Assembly (NCBI GenBank): GCA_963804005.1
Contig: CAWDOP010000014.1
Coordinates: 62,001-126,000, forward strand
Direction: 5' to 3'
DNA length: 64,000 nucleotides
Origin: JAGXRK01 sp963804005
Lineage (GTDB): Bacteria > Bacteroidota > Ignavibacteria > Ignavibacteriales > Ignavibacteriaceae
Shown here: in pieces, positions 18,427 to 27,580 of the stretch
How the letters are laid out: each line of letters begins with the position of its first letter
Position numbering within the stretch: position 1 is the stretch's first letter
The notes under the pieces: model-generated
Told to the model about the DNA's origin: nothing
The model's input: the letters and a program-made list of their open reading frames with translations, nothing else
Databases searched by the model: none
Made by a program: the position numbers and the translations under genes

Positions 18427-18890
18427 ACCACAGAGAAAACAGAGAAAAAACAGAGTCAACAAAGGTTACTCCTTGTAATATTTATTAATTAATCTTTTAA
18501 TTCCATCTTTGAGTAGAACAACATTGAAATTAATTATTAATCCGTATTTTTTATTCATTAATTTCATATAGGTTAAAACCTGTGCGAGATGAATATCAGC
18601 TATTGCATCAACAGATTTAATTTCTATAATCAATTCTTTATTAATTAATAAATCCAATCTGTAACCACATTCTAATTTAACTTCTTCAAAGATCAATGGA
18701 ACGGGTTTTTCTTTTTCAACAAAAAATCCTTTTTTATTTAATTCATAAGCCAGACATTCTTTATATGCACTTTCCAATAATCCAGGACCCAATTCTTTAT
18801 GAATTTTAATTGCAGATCCAATAATGCTTGAAGTCAAATCATTAATCATTAAACTCTATTCCCTCTGTTGTTCTCTGGTAACTCTGTGGT
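18427..18890. repeat. Inverted-repeat cassette carrying a GxxExxY gene
   Basis: A perfect 9-bp inverted repeat, ACCACAGAG at 18427-18435 and CTCTGTGGT at 18882-18890, bounds 464 bases. The inner flanks continue as purine/pyrimidine-rich simple repeats (repeats of ACAGAGAAAA on the left, CTCTGTTGTTCTCTGG on the right). Only the GxxExxY gene lies inside. The unit sits neatly between the stop of fumC's upstream neighbour and fumC. I see no flanking target duplication. It has the look of a small mobile or recombining cassette. Confidence 0.6.
18466..18849 (-). CDS. GxxExxY protein (PD-(D/E)XK nuclease-like family)
   Basis: This is a 127-residue protein of the GxxExxY family, named from its motif, seen here as GPGLLESAYKECL. 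The central strand pair YRLDLLINKELIIEIKSV supplies the D...ExK arrangement of PD-(D/E)XK nucleases, so a DNA-binding or nicking role is plausible but unproven. The family is widespread in Bacteroidota, Ignavibacteria and uncultured lineages, usually as single genes in repeat-rich intergenic DNA. The ATG at 18849 begins MINDLTSSIIGSAIKIHKEL, the expected N-terminus. It lies between the arms of the inverted-repeat unit described above. Confidence 0.85.
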   Translation of the reverse strand: MINDLTSSIIGSAIKIHKELGPGLLESAYKECLAYELNKKGFFVEKEKPVPLIFEEVKLECGYRLDLLINKELIIEIKSVDAIADIHLAQVLTYMKLMNKKYGLIINFNVVLLKDGIKRLINKYYKE

Positions 18891-18907
18891 TATATTTTTT
18901 TGCTCTC

Positions 18908-20299
18908 TTACTTCCCAGGTCCAACCATTTTTTCCGGTCTTACTGCTTCATCAAATTTTTCTGATGTAAGCAGACCTAATTCCATTGCAGCTTGTTTAAG
19001 CGTTGTATTTTCTTTGTGTGCTTTCTTTGCAACCTTAGCCGCATTATCATAGCCTATATGCGGATTTAATGCAGTTACAAGCATCAAAGAATTCTCAAGA
19101 TGTTTTTTAATGTTAACTATATTTGCTTCAATTCCAACAACACAGTTATCCGTAAAGCTTTCACAAGCATCAGAGATTAATCTGATTGAATTAAGAACAT
19201 TAAAAATTATCACAGGTTTAAATACATTCAGTTCAAAATTTCCACTTGCACCTCCAAAATTTACAGCAACATCATTACCAAAAACCTGTACACAAACCAT
19301 AGTCATTGCTTCACTTTGAGTTGGATTAACTTTGCCTGGCATAATTGAACTTCCGGGTTCATTTTCCGGAAGATTCAACTCTCCCAATCCGCATCTCGGA
19401 CCCGAACCTAGCCATCGAACATCATTGGCAATTTTCATAAGTGACGCTGCAAGTGTTTTAAGTACTCCGCTGAATTCAACAAGTGCATCGTGATTTGCAA
19501 GTGCTTCAAATTTATTTGGTGCTGTTACAAATTTCTTTCCTGTTAGTTTAGCAATATGCTCAGCAGATTTAACTGCAAACTGCGGATGAGTATTTAATCC
19601 GGTTCCAACAGCTGTGCCGCCAAGAGCTAATTCAAATAATCTTGGTAGAGCTACGTTAATTCGATCCAATCCGTTTGACAGCATTTGAACATAGCCACCG
19701 AATTCCTGCCCGAGTGTTAACGGGACTGCATCCATCAAATGAGTTCTTCCGATTTTTATTATGTCTTTAAATTCTTTTTCTTTAACAGCGAGGGCATCAC
19801 GTAGTTTTGTAACCATTGGAATCAATCTGCGATGAACTTCTTCAACCGCTGAAATGTGCATTGCTGTCGGGAAAGTATCATTAGAAGATTGTGCCTTATT
19901 AACATCGTCATTTGGATGAATTGGTTTTTTACTTCCCATTTCTCCGCCAGCCATTTCAATAGCACGATTTGAAATGACTTCGTTGGCATTCATATTTGTC
20001 TGTGTGCCGCTTCCAGTCTGCCAAACAACAAGCGGAAAATGTTCATCGAGTTTTCCTTCAATTACTTCATCAGCAGCTTTGATTACAAGATCAGCTTTTT
20101 CTGCAGGAAGAGTTCCAAGTTCTTTATTTGTAAGTGCAGCAGCTTTCTTTAAAATTCCAAGCGCTCTTATTAATTCACGCGGAAATCTATCTCCGCCAAT
20201 TTTAAAGTTCATTAAGGATCTTGCGGTTTGTGCTCCGTAATACTTATCGGATGGGACTTTGATTTCGCCCATTGTGTCTTTTTCAATGCGGTAACTCAT
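18908..20299 (-). CDS. fumC: FumC, class II fumarate hydratase
   Basis: Fumarase interconverts fumarate and L-malate in the TCA cycle. The 463-residue protein has the usual lyase-superfamily motifs: GSGTQTNMNANEVISNRA, the substrate-loop histidine in GRTHLMDAVPLTLGQEF, and the signature GSSIMPGKVNPTQSE. The lack of iron-sulphur cysteines marks it as class II. The ATG at 20299 begins MSYRIEKDTMGEIKVP and follows AGGGAGAACCGCT. It stands alone, with no other TCA gene adjacent. Confidence 0.97.
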   Translation of the reverse strand: MSYRIEKDTMGEIKVPSDKYYGAQTARSLMNFKIGGDRFPRELIRALGILKKAAALTNKELGTLPAEKADLVIKAADEVIEGKLDEHFPLVVWQTGSGTQTNMNANEVISNRAIEMAGGEMGSKKPIHPNDDVNKAQSSNDTFPTAMHISAVEEVHRRLIPMVTKLRDALAVKEKEFKDIIKIGRTHLMDAVPLTLGQEFGGYVQMLSNGLDRINVALPRLFELALGGTAVGTGLNTHPQFAVKSAEHIAKLTGKKFVTAPNKFEALANHDALVEFSGVLKTLAASLMKIANDVRWLGSGPRCGLGELNLPENEPGSSIMPGKVNPTQSEAMTMVCVQVFGNDVAVNFGGASGNFELNVFKPVIIFNVLNSIRLISDACESFTDNCVVGIEANIVNIKKHLENSLMLVTALNPHIGYDNAAKVAKKAHKENTTLKQAAMELGLLTSEKFDEAVRPEKMVGPGK

Positions 20300-20413
20300 A
20301 GCGGTTCTCCCTGAAAGATTTGTTAAATATTTGAAAGAATTATTGTTCTAAATTTACAATAAATTTTTAATATCAGACTGATTAAAAAATCTGATTCTAA
20401 GATCCCATAATAG

Positions 20414-22162
20414 CTAATCAATTCTCATAATTGGATACAGATTTAACTGCTTATCCCAATAAGGTGATTTTTTATAAAAAAAGTTTAGCCTTTCATAAGA
20501 ATTATTTCTAAAAGTATCATCACTAATTAATTTCTCTTCAAATTCTTTTTTTAGTTCCATATCATGCAATAACATTTCCGCTGCAATATCTTCCATTACA
20601 TAACTTTCGAAATATTCTTTCTGTTCAAAAATCTGGTTCAAAAATCCCCATTGCACAAATGAATCCGAACACTTTGGCTCCAATAAATGCGTTATGATAC
20701 GAATTGTTCGTTGATTTGTTGATACAAAAAAGGTTCCTTCTGGAACAACCACTTCTTCAGAATAGATATCAAAATCAAAATTAACCCTGTGTCTTCCTTC
20801 ATTAGATGAGTTATTAAACTTAATATTTTTGAATTTATATCTTTTAACATTAAAACTTTGCTCCTTTGAAAGTTGACTTATCTCAACACCATGAAATTTT
20901 AGTCTCTCCACAAGCCCTTGCCATTCCTGAGGAATAAGATATGCTTTTGCAGGTTGGATTGAATCAGCAGGCTTAACATCCCGATAAAATTTAATATTCA
21001 TGTCTTTTGGTTTATCAGTATAGACTATTTTCTTTCCTCCAGATATTTCAGAATTTTCTTCATAATATTCCAAGCCCTTGAAGATAACTTCTTCATAACT
21101 ATCTCCGAGTTTAAAAGAAATCGGGATATATTCATCACCATCATATAATTTCTTAATTGAGTTTGCATCTGCTTCTTTATTTAATTTTACTAAACCTTGT
21201 GAATTTTGATTGATAAAATCCAAGGTTGTTTCTAACACTGCTTTTGTGGAATATACCCTTTCCTTATAAGGTTTTATCATATGAGTTTCAACAAGAAGCG
21301 AAGGACGATTCTGAAGTGAAAAATATCCGGTTGATAGTCTTGGTCCAGAAGCCCAATCGACTATTCCGGAATCGAGACTACTTCGCCAGTTTCGCAATGC
21401 TACATAAGGAAAAATCAAAAATCCTTTTTTGTTTACTTCATTAGTTAAAAAAGGAACAAATTTTTTATCAAGCCATTGCGCAGTTTCTGAGTATATATTC
21501 GCAAATCGTTCAACCTCATAAGTAATTGTGTACTGATAATCTGCACCATTAGTTGTATGGTTATCAATTACAAAATCAGGAATCCATTCAGAAATTAGTT
21601 TTAGCATCGACTGCATTTCAGAAGCATCAGCCTTCATCCATTCACGGTTAAGATTATAACCCTGAGCAGTAGTTCTCCAACCCATTTCTTCAGGACCATT
21701 TTGATTGATTCTGTTGTATTTACTTTTTCTCTCATGTCCGTCAACACTGAAAATGGGAACGACCATTAGCACTGCATCATCAATTAAATATTCTTGTTCT
21801 TTTGTGATAAGAATTTCTCTTAGCAGAATCATTGAGGCGTCTTTACCTTCGATTTCTCCGGCATGAATTCCACTGATTATCAATACAATCGGTTTATTAG
21901 TTCTTTTTACTTCTACAGGATCGAAAACCCTGTCTTTAGATACAATCAGACATTTCAATTCTCTGCCTTGAGGTGAAATACCAAAACCCATAAGTTCTGC
22001 ATATTCAGAATAATCCGAAATGTTTTGATAGTATTTCATTGTTTGATCGTAATCGGCAGTTGAAATGAATCCCGATTTTTCAAATGTTGTAATCCATTTA
22101 TCTTCAGTTTGAGAAAAAACAATTGAAGTTAGAAGTAGAAAAACTATTAGATTGATTTTCAT
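20414..22162 (-). CDS. Secreted M14-family zinc carboxypeptidase
   Basis: This exported peptidase of the M14 (carboxypeptidase A) family releases C-terminal residues or trims peptides outside the cytoplasm. From the ATG at 22162 it has 582 residues with a signal peptide (MKINLIVFLLLTSIVFSQ). Zinc ligands are visible as SGIHAGEIEGKDAS (HxxE) and the later IDNHTTNG histidine; the catalytic Glu is in LLVETHM. The long C-terminal half (about 330-580) is not recognised. The coding frame remains open 27 codons upstream, but the ATG with the signal peptide is the better start. It is transcribed divergently from the M1 peptidase gene at 22295. Confidence 0.88.
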   Translation of the reverse strand: MKINLIVFLLLTSIVFSQTEDKWITTFEKSGFISTADYDQTMKYYQNISDYSEYAELMGFGISPQGRELKCLIVSKDRVFDPVEVKRTNKPIVLIISGIHAGEIEGKDASMILLREILITKEQEYLIDDAVLMVVPIFSVDGHERKSKYNRINQNGPEEMGWRTTAQGYNLNREWMKADASEMQSMLKLISEWIPDFVIDNHTTNGADYQYTITYEVERFANIYSETAQWLDKKFVPFLTNEVNKKGFLIFPYVALRNWRSSLDSGIVDWASGPRLSTGYFSLQNRPSLLVETHMIKPYKERVYSTKAVLETTLDFINQNSQGLVKLNKEADANSIKKLYDGDEYIPISFKLGDSYEEVIFKGLEYYEENSEISGGKKIVYTDKPKDMNIKFYRDVKPADSIQPAKAYLIPQEWQGLVERLKFHGVEISQLSKEQSFNVKRYKFKNIKFNNSSNEGRHRVNFDFDIYSEEVVVPEGTFFVSTNQRTIRIITHLLEPKCSDSFVQWGFLNQIFEQKEYFESYVMEDIAAEMLLHDMELKKEFEEKLISDDTFRNNSYERLNFFYKKSPYWDKQLNLYPIMRID

Positions 22163-22294
22163 ATTGCATCCAAAAAATTTGTTCAATATCATTATGCAAA
22201 TTATAAAAAAGTCTGATGAATGGGATAAAGTCTTTCCTTTCATTATTAAGACACATAAATTCCAAATGAAAAAAAATATTAATTCGGATTACTG

Positions 22295-23980
22295 ATGCGA
22301 ATCACTTCAAAAATTCTTTTACTTATATTTCTACAGTTTTCTTTCTGCTTCGCCCAGAAGAATGAAAAAGGATTTGATATTCTTCATTACAAACTCAATT
22401 TAGATTTATATGATTGTTTTATCGAACCATTCCCACATTCGTTCAAAGGTTTTATTGAAATAAAAATAAAAGCCGAAAACGATGTAACGGAAATAAATCT
22501 GGATGCATCAAATTCTTCCATCACTATTGACTCAATCATATCACCTGCACAATCATTCATTCATCCAAGCAGTCAATCAAAAGCACTTGTAAGGTATTCC
22601 CACAATAATGGTAAACTTAATATTTCTTTTAATTCAGCTATAAATAAAGATGATAGCCTAATCTTCGCAATATATTATTCTCATCTTAATGTAAGAGATA
22701 ACTCTTTCTTTTCAGATAAAGGAATGGTATTCACAAACAATGCTCCTGAAGGCGCAAGAAATTGGTTTCCGTGTTACGATCATCCATCGGACAAGGCAAC
22801 TTTTGAACTAATTGCTAAAACTCCAAACAATGTTTTACTTGGTTCAAATGGTTCTTTGATTGACTCAACTCAAATCTCAGATACAACTTTTTATCATTGG
22901 AAAAGTCGTGATCCAATTGCGACATATTTAACTGTAATTTCTGCCAAGGTTGATTATAAACTTGATATTGTTGAATGGAACAATCCTGAGACAAAGGAAA
23001 ATATTCCGGTTAGATTTTACTGGAATGTTGGAGAGAATGAATCAAATCTAAATAGTATCAAAAAACAAATTATTCCTATTATGGATTTTTTCTCTGGATT
23101 GTTCGGAAATTATCCATTTGAAAAAAACGGATTCGCAACTTTAAATGAACATTTTGTTTATGGCGGAATGGAAAACCAGACTCTTATTTCACTCTGTCCC
23201 GATTGCTGGGATGAAATGTTAATTGTTCACGAATTTGCTCACACCTGGTTTGGAAATATGATAACTCCCAAAAACTGGTCCGATGTTTGGCTTAATGAAA
23301 GCTTTGCTACATATTGTGAAGGATTATGGATTGAACATAATTGGGGACTTGATGCTTATAAATCTTACATTAATAATGAAGCTGAAAGATATTTTAAAGA
23401 AAATCCTGGTTTCCCTATATATAGTAACTTGTGGAATGAAGAAACACCTCCTTCAAATATTCTATATAACGGATCAATAATTTATTCAAAAGGAGCATGT
23501 CTTCTCTATATGTTCAGGGAAACAGTCGGTGATTCGCTGTTCTTTGAAGTTCTTAAATCATATTCCGGTCATAAACGATTTAGATATGCTAATGCAAGTA
23601 CAGAAGATTTTATTTCTGTTGTAAACAAAATTACCGGACAAGATTACACAAAATATTTTTATCAATGGCTAAAAACTTCTGATCATCCGGTTTATCAAAA
23701 TTATTATGTTATTACTGAAGATGAAGGTGAATGGAGAATTGATTTTACGCTAAATCAAGTTCAGGATAACGAAACAACTTACGAATTGGAAATAAAACTG
23801 AAAATTGTTTTTTCAGATGGAACCGAAGATGTGATAATTATAAAAAACACCAAACGAGCAGAGAATTATTTTTTCACGTATAAAAATGAGCCATTGGTGT
23901 TGCAATTTGATCCATATAATGAAATTATTCTAAAGGAATCCGAAATAATAAGAATTGACGCAATTGAAATAAGGTATTAA
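22295..23980 (+). CDS. Secreted M1-family metallopeptidase (aminopeptidase)
   Basis: This exported zinc aminopeptidase of the M1 (gluzincin) family removes N-terminal residues from peptides. A signal peptide (MRITSKILLLIFLQFSFCFA) is followed by an N-terminal beta domain, the substrate-anchoring GGMENQ and the active site HEFAHTWFGN plus LNESFATY, giving HExxH and the third ligand Glu. At 561 residues it lacks the C-terminal helical domain of the long enzymes and ends after a short beta segment, as seen in Bacteroidota homologues. It is divergent from the M14 carboxypeptidase, and both probably process extracytoplasmic peptides. Confidence 0.92.
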   Translation: MRITSKILLLIFLQFSFCFAQKNEKGFDILHYKLNLDLYDCFIEPFPHSFKGFIEIKIKAENDVTEINLDASNSSITIDSIISPAQSFIHPSSQSKALVRYSHNNGKLNISFNSAINKDDSLIFAIYYSHLNVRDNSFFSDKGMVFTNNAPEGARNWFPCYDHPSDKATFELIAKTPNNVLLGSNGSLIDSTQISDTTFYHWKSRDPIATYLTVISAKVDYKLDIVEWNNPETKENIPVRFYWNVGENESNLNSIKKQIIPIMDFFSGLFGNYPFEKNGFATLNEHFVYGGMENQTLISLCPDCWDEMLIVHEFAHTWFGNMITPKNWSDVWLNESFATYCEGLWIEHNWGLDAYKSYINNEAERYFKENPGFPIYSNLWNEETPPSNILYNGSIIYSKGACLLYMFRETVGDSLFFEVLKSYSGHKRFRYANASTEDFISVVNKITGQDYTKYFYQWLKTSDHPVYQNYYVITEDEGEWRIDFTLNQVQDNETTYELEIKLKIVFSDGTEDVIIIKNTKRAENYFFTYKNEPLVLQFDPYNEIILKESEIIRIDAIEIRY

Positions 23981-24149
23981 GAAATTATTACGCTTAGGGT
24001 GTAAGTTTTATTGCGTAGAATCTTATTATATTTTTAATAACATTTGAATCGTAAGGAAAAAACGTTTATAAAAGGAGAAATCATACTATAGAAATTTGGT
24101 ACAATTTTTTCTAAATAATTTGCACTAATTAAATAACAAAGGGTAGATT

Positions 24150-24563
24150 ATGAATATTCCTGTTCTCGACCGAAGCAACTACCTTAAGGGCTTGCTGATT
24201 ACTGCAAAATTAGACAAAAGTCTTACCGATAAAGAAAAAGAAATAATAAAAGGGATATCCGATAAACTAGGATTTGCAACTGATTTTTATAACGAAACTA
24301 TTCGCAGCTTACTTTCAAACCAGTATATAGGCGAAGAAACTATTGTTTTTTCCGATTCAAAAATTGCTCGTTCGTTTTTAACAGATGCAATAAAACTCGC
24401 ATATTCAAATGGAGAAGTAACTAATAGCGAATTGAATTGGCTGGATTCCACTGCCAAAGTAAATATGATCGAAAAGGATTTTGTGCAAAAGAAAATTAAA
24501 GCTTACAAAGAATCTCCAATGCTTCTTCGCAATACTGAATTTGCTCTTTATTCTATCATCTAG
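24150..24563 (+). CDS. TerB-like helical protein of unknown function
   Basis: This is a 137-residue helical protein with no signal peptide. Its pattern (LKGLLITAKLDKSLTDKEKE and FLTDAIKLAYSNGEVTNSEL) resembles TerB-type folds, where acidic residues in such helical hairpins can bind metal, but the match is by eye only. The ATG at 24150 follows AAAGGG by about 7 bases. It stands alone between the M1 peptidase and tdh, and a hairpin follows its stop. Confidence 0.6.
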   Translation: MNIPVLDRSNYLKGLLITAKLDKSLTDKEKEIIKGISDKLGFATDFYNETIRSLLSNQYIGEETIVFSDSKIARSFLTDAIKLAYSNGEVTNSELNWLDSTAKVNMIEKDFVQKKIKAYKESPMLLRNTEFALYSII

Positions 24564-24581
24564 AAATTCTTATCTTCAATA

Positions 24582-24617
24582 AGATCTGTGGTGAAAATAT
24601 ACTTTTACCACAGATCT
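24582..24617 (+). terminator. Hairpin after the TerB-like gene
   Basis: An 11-bp perfect inverted repeat, AGATCTGTGGT at 24582-24592 and ACCACAGATCT at 24607-24617, has a 14-base loop. It follows the stop by about 20 bases. No long T-run follows, so it may be either a terminator or a copy of the ACCACAGA repeat family that also flanks the GxxExxY gene. Confidence 0.5.
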
Positions 24618-24753
24618 ATAATAATCTAAATAATTTTTTAATCTTTCAATTTATCAATCTTCCTTTGTCCTTTACTTACCTAATCTCTAATTTTGAATTA
24701 AAACTTTATAAAATTTCTGTTAACAGTTTCACTTTTTCCAAAAGGATCACACC

Positions 24754-25791
24754 ATGAAAAAAATGAAAGCTCTTGTAAAAAAATATGCAAAACCCGGAAT
24801 ATGGATGGATGAAGTTCCTGTCCCGGAATATGGTCCAAATGATGTACTAATTAAAATTCATAAAACAGCAATTTGCGGAACAGATATTCATATTTATAAT
24901 TGGGATGAATGGGCACAGAAAACTATTCCGGTTCCAATGCACGTTGGTCACGAGTACGTTGGAACTGTTGAAGCATTCGGTGATAATGTTCACGATGTAA
25001 AAGTTGGAGAACTTGTAAGCGGAGAAGGACATATTGTTTGCGGAACTTGCAGAAACTGTCGTGAAGGAAGAGGACATCTTTGTCCAAATACAAAAGGAGT
25101 TGGTGTAAATCGACCCGGAGCTTTTGCTGAATACCTCGTGATTCCTGTTTCCAACATCTGGCATTGTGATCCCAAGATTTCAAAAGAGCTGTTCTCAATT
25201 TTTGATCCGCTTGGTAATGCAGTTCATACTGCGTTATCATTTGATGTTCTTGGTGAAGATGTTTTGATAACAGGTGCCGGACCCATCGGAATCATGGCTG
25301 CGGCAATAGTTAAACACTCCGGTGCTAGGAATGTAGTTATTACAGATATGAATTCATATAGACTTGAGCTGGCCAAGAAGCTGGGAGTTACAAGAGCCGT
25401 TAATATTAAAGAAGAAAAACTTCCTGATATTATTAAAGAGTTAGGGATGGTTGGTGGTTTTGATGTTGGATTAGAGATGAGCGGAAGTATTCATGCTTTT
25501 AACGATATGATTAATGTTATGTATCACGGTGGTAAGATTGCTCTGCTTGGAATTCTTCCCGAAAAAGTTGGTATAAACTGGAGCAAGGTTATCTTTAACG
25601 GATTAAATATCAAAGGCATCTATGGACGAATGATGTTTGAAACATGGTATAAAATGCAATCAATGGTTCAAAGCGGATTAAATATAAATCCAATTATAAC
25701 TCATAGGTTTAAGATTGACGACTACTTAGAAGGATTTGAAATAATGAAATCGGGGAATTCTGGTAAAGTTATACTGGATTGGGAAGCTTGA
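24754..25791 (+). CDS. tdh: Tdh, L-threonine 3-dehydrogenase
   Basis: Tdh oxidises L-threonine with NAD to 2-amino-3-ketobutyrate, which Kbl then cleaves to glycine and acetyl-CoA. The 345-residue zinc alcohol-dehydrogenase-type enzyme has CGTDIHIYNWDEW, the catalytic zinc motif GHEYVG, four structural cysteines in CGTCRNCREGRGHLC, and the Rossmann segment ITGAGPIGIMAA. The ATG at 24754 follows AAAGGA. Kbl is encoded downstream but is separated by a four-helix-bundle gene cassette that begins in the tdh stop codon. Confidence 0.96.
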   Translation: MKKMKALVKKYAKPGIWMDEVPVPEYGPNDVLIKIHKTAICGTDIHIYNWDEWAQKTIPVPMHVGHEYVGTVEAFGDNVHDVKVGELVSGEGHIVCGTCRNCREGRGHLCPNTKGVGVNRPGAFAEYLVIPVSNIWHCDPKISKELFSIFDPLGNAVHTALSFDVLGEDVLITGAGPIGIMAAAIVKHSGARNVVITDMNSYRLELAKKLGVTRAVNIKEEKLPDIIKELGMVGGFDVGLEMSGSIHAFNDMINVMYHGGKIALLGILPEKVGINWSKVIFNGLNIKGIYGRMMFETWYKMQSMVQSGLNINPIITHRFKIDDYLEGFEIMKSGNSGKVILDWEA

Positions 25792-26287
25792 TTCTGGATG
25801 CTGGAAACTGGTTTCTGGATACTGGATGCAGGTTATAGGATAGCTGATGCTTAAAGTTTTATACTAATTTTTTTAGGGAAAACAGTAAGCTATAAAAATT
25901 TGGAGATATGGCAACTCGCAAGAGAATTGGTTATTGAAATTCATAAGATGACCTTAACTTTACCAAAATTTGAAATGTTTAAAGAAGGTAGTCAGATCAG
26001 AAGATCAAGTAAATCAGTAAAATCAAATTTAGTTGAAGGATATGGTCGTAGAAACTATAAGAATGAATATATTCGTTTTATAACATTCGCATTAGCTTCT
26101 AATGATGAAACGATAGACCACTTAGAAGCCTTGTACGAAACAGAATCTTTAAAAGATAAAAATCTATTTGTCGATCTTCATAATAAATTAGAAATACTGG
26201 GTAAAAAGATTAACTGCTTTTTACAATCAGTTCAAAAAGAACATTTAAGTGATAAATAATCTTTACCAGTATCAAGGATCAAGAATC
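25790..26287. repeat. Inverted-repeat cassette between tdh and kbl
   Basis: Imperfect 22-bp inverted repeats (18 of 22 matching) lie at 25790-25811 and 26266-26287. Both are built of the short unit CTGGATAC, and the left side continues with further copies to about 25832. The left arm overlaps the last two bases of the tdh stop codon, and the right arm ends 25 bases before the kbl start. Only the four-helix-bundle gene lies inside the 498 bases. This is consistent with insertion of a single-gene unit into a tdh-kbl operon. Confidence 0.65.
25900..26259 (+). CDS. Four-helix-bundle protein (23S rRNA intervening-sequence type)
   Basis: This 119-residue protein matches the four-helix-bundle family first seen in 23S rRNA intervening sequences: LEIWQLARELVIEIHKMT, then SQIRRSSKSVKSNLVEGYGR, and FALASNDETIDHLEAL. 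Members occur in many bacteria as lone genes of unknown role. The first possible start is a TTG at 25900, but SYKNLEIW, the usual family N-terminus, begins four codons earlier in frame with no ATG. The real start is therefore uncertain, or a small error lies upstream. It is enclosed by the tdh-kbl cassette repeats. Confidence 0.88.
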   Translation: MEIWQLARELVIEIHKMTLTLPKFEMFKEGSQIRRSSKSVKSNLVEGYGRRNYKNEYIRFITFALASNDETIDHLEALYETESLKDKNLFVDLHNKLEILGKKINCFLQSVQKEHLSDK

Positions 26288-26311
26288 GAACTAATAAAAA
26301 GGAACTCAGTT

Positions 26312-27502
26312 ATGGATAATAAAACAAAACAATACTATAATGATATCCTTAGTGGAATCGAAAAAGATGGTTTATTTAAAAAAGAAAGAATAATAACCTC
26401 ACCTCAAAGCGCTCATATAGAAGTAATGCATACTCAGCAAGTGCTGAATATGTGTGCTAATAATTATCTAGGATTAGCAGACAATCCTGAAATTATTCAA
26501 GCAGCAAAAGAAAGTTTTGATAAATGGGGATTCGGAATGTCATCAGTAAGATTTATTTGTGGAACTCAGGAGATCCACAAAGAGTTGGAAAAGAAAATAT
26601 CTGAGTTCCTGGGAATGGAAGATACAATCCTTTATACATCCTGCTTTGATGCAAACGGCGGATTGTTTGAAACCTTATTAACTGAAGAAGATTCAATTGT
26701 AAGTGATGAACTGAATCATGCAAGTATTATCGATGGAATCAGATTATGTAAAGCTCAGCGTTACCGGTATAAAAATTGTGATATGAATGACCTCGAGGCA
26801 AAATTGAAAGAAGCAAAAGCAAATAATGTAAGAAATATTCTTGTTGCAACTGACGGTGTTTTCTCGATGGATGGCTTTATTGCTCCGTTAAAAGATATTT
26901 GTAACCTTGCAGAAAAATATAATGCAATGGTAATGGTTGATGATTCCCACGCAGTTGGATTTATGGGTGAGCATGGTAAAGGAACTCACGAACATAATGA
27001 TGTAATGGGTAGAATTGATATCATTACTGGAACTCTCGGCAAAGCCCTTGGCGGTGCAAGCGGCGGATACACTTCTGCTAGAAAAGAAATTGTTGATTTA
27101 CTCAGACAACGTTCACGTCCGTATTTATTTTCAAATACAGTCGCCCCGAGTATTGTTGCGGCATCAATTAAAGTGCTTGATATGCTGAGCTCAACAACTC
27201 ACTTAAGAGATAAACTTGAAGCAAATACAAAATACTTCAGAGAAAAAATAAAAGCTGTTGGATTTAATATTAAAGAAGGTGTTCATCCAATTGTTCCAAT
27301 TATGCTTGGTGATGCTGTGCTTGCACAAAAGATGGCTGCAAGCATGTTAGAAAAAGGTGTTTATGTTGTCGGATTCTTCTTTCCTGTTGTCCCAAAAGGT
27401 ACTGCAAGAATAAGAGTTCAAATTTCAGCGGCACATTCAAAAGATGATTTGGATTTTGCTGTTTCAAAATTTGCTGAAGTGAAGAAAGAAATGAAAATAT
27501 AA
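26312..27502 (+). CDS. kbl: Kbl, 2-amino-3-ketobutyrate CoA ligase (glycine C-acetyltransferase)
   Basis: Kbl is a PLP enzyme of the alpha-oxoamine synthase family that cleaves 2-amino-3-ketobutyrate with CoA to glycine and acetyl-CoA. The 396-residue protein shows NMCANNYLGLADNP, SVRFICGTQEIHKELE, the PLP stretch DDSHAVGFMGEHGKG and the Schiff-base lysine in TGTLGKALGGASGG. The ATG at 26312 follows AAAAGGAAC and gives MDNKTKQYYNDIL. The frame is open upstream to 26249 but that part lies in repeat DNA. It completes the threonine catabolic pair with tdh. Confidence 0.95.
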   Translation: MDNKTKQYYNDILSGIEKDGLFKKERIITSPQSAHIEVMHTQQVLNMCANNYLGLADNPEIIQAAKESFDKWGFGMSSVRFICGTQEIHKELEKKISEFLGMEDTILYTSCFDANGGLFETLLTEEDSIVSDELNHASIIDGIRLCKAQRYRYKNCDMNDLEAKLKEAKANNVRNILVATDGVFSMDGFIAPLKDICNLAEKYNAMVMVDDSHAVGFMGEHGKGTHEHNDVMGRIDIITGTLGKALGGASGGYTSARKEIVDLLRQRSRPYLFSNTVAPSIVAASIKVLDMLSSTTHLRDKLEANTKYFREKIKAVGFNIKEGVHPIVPIMLGDAVLAQKMAASMLEKGVYVVGFFFPVVPKGTARIRVQISAAHSKDDLDFAVSKFAEVKKEMKI

Positions 27503-27580
27503 ATTTCTATCTTAAAAAAGATTTTTAAGATATTAATATAAGAGTTACTATATCTACTAATTTTACTCAAAGGAAAACAA

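Noticed and set aside
18427..18890. Insertion sequence around the GxxExxY gene
   Set aside because: There is no transposase and no visible target duplication. The unit is called only as a repeat-bounded cassette.
24847..25240. Long antisense open frames inside tdh
   Set aside because: They arise as shadows of the strong tdh coding frame and have no matching start or known domain.
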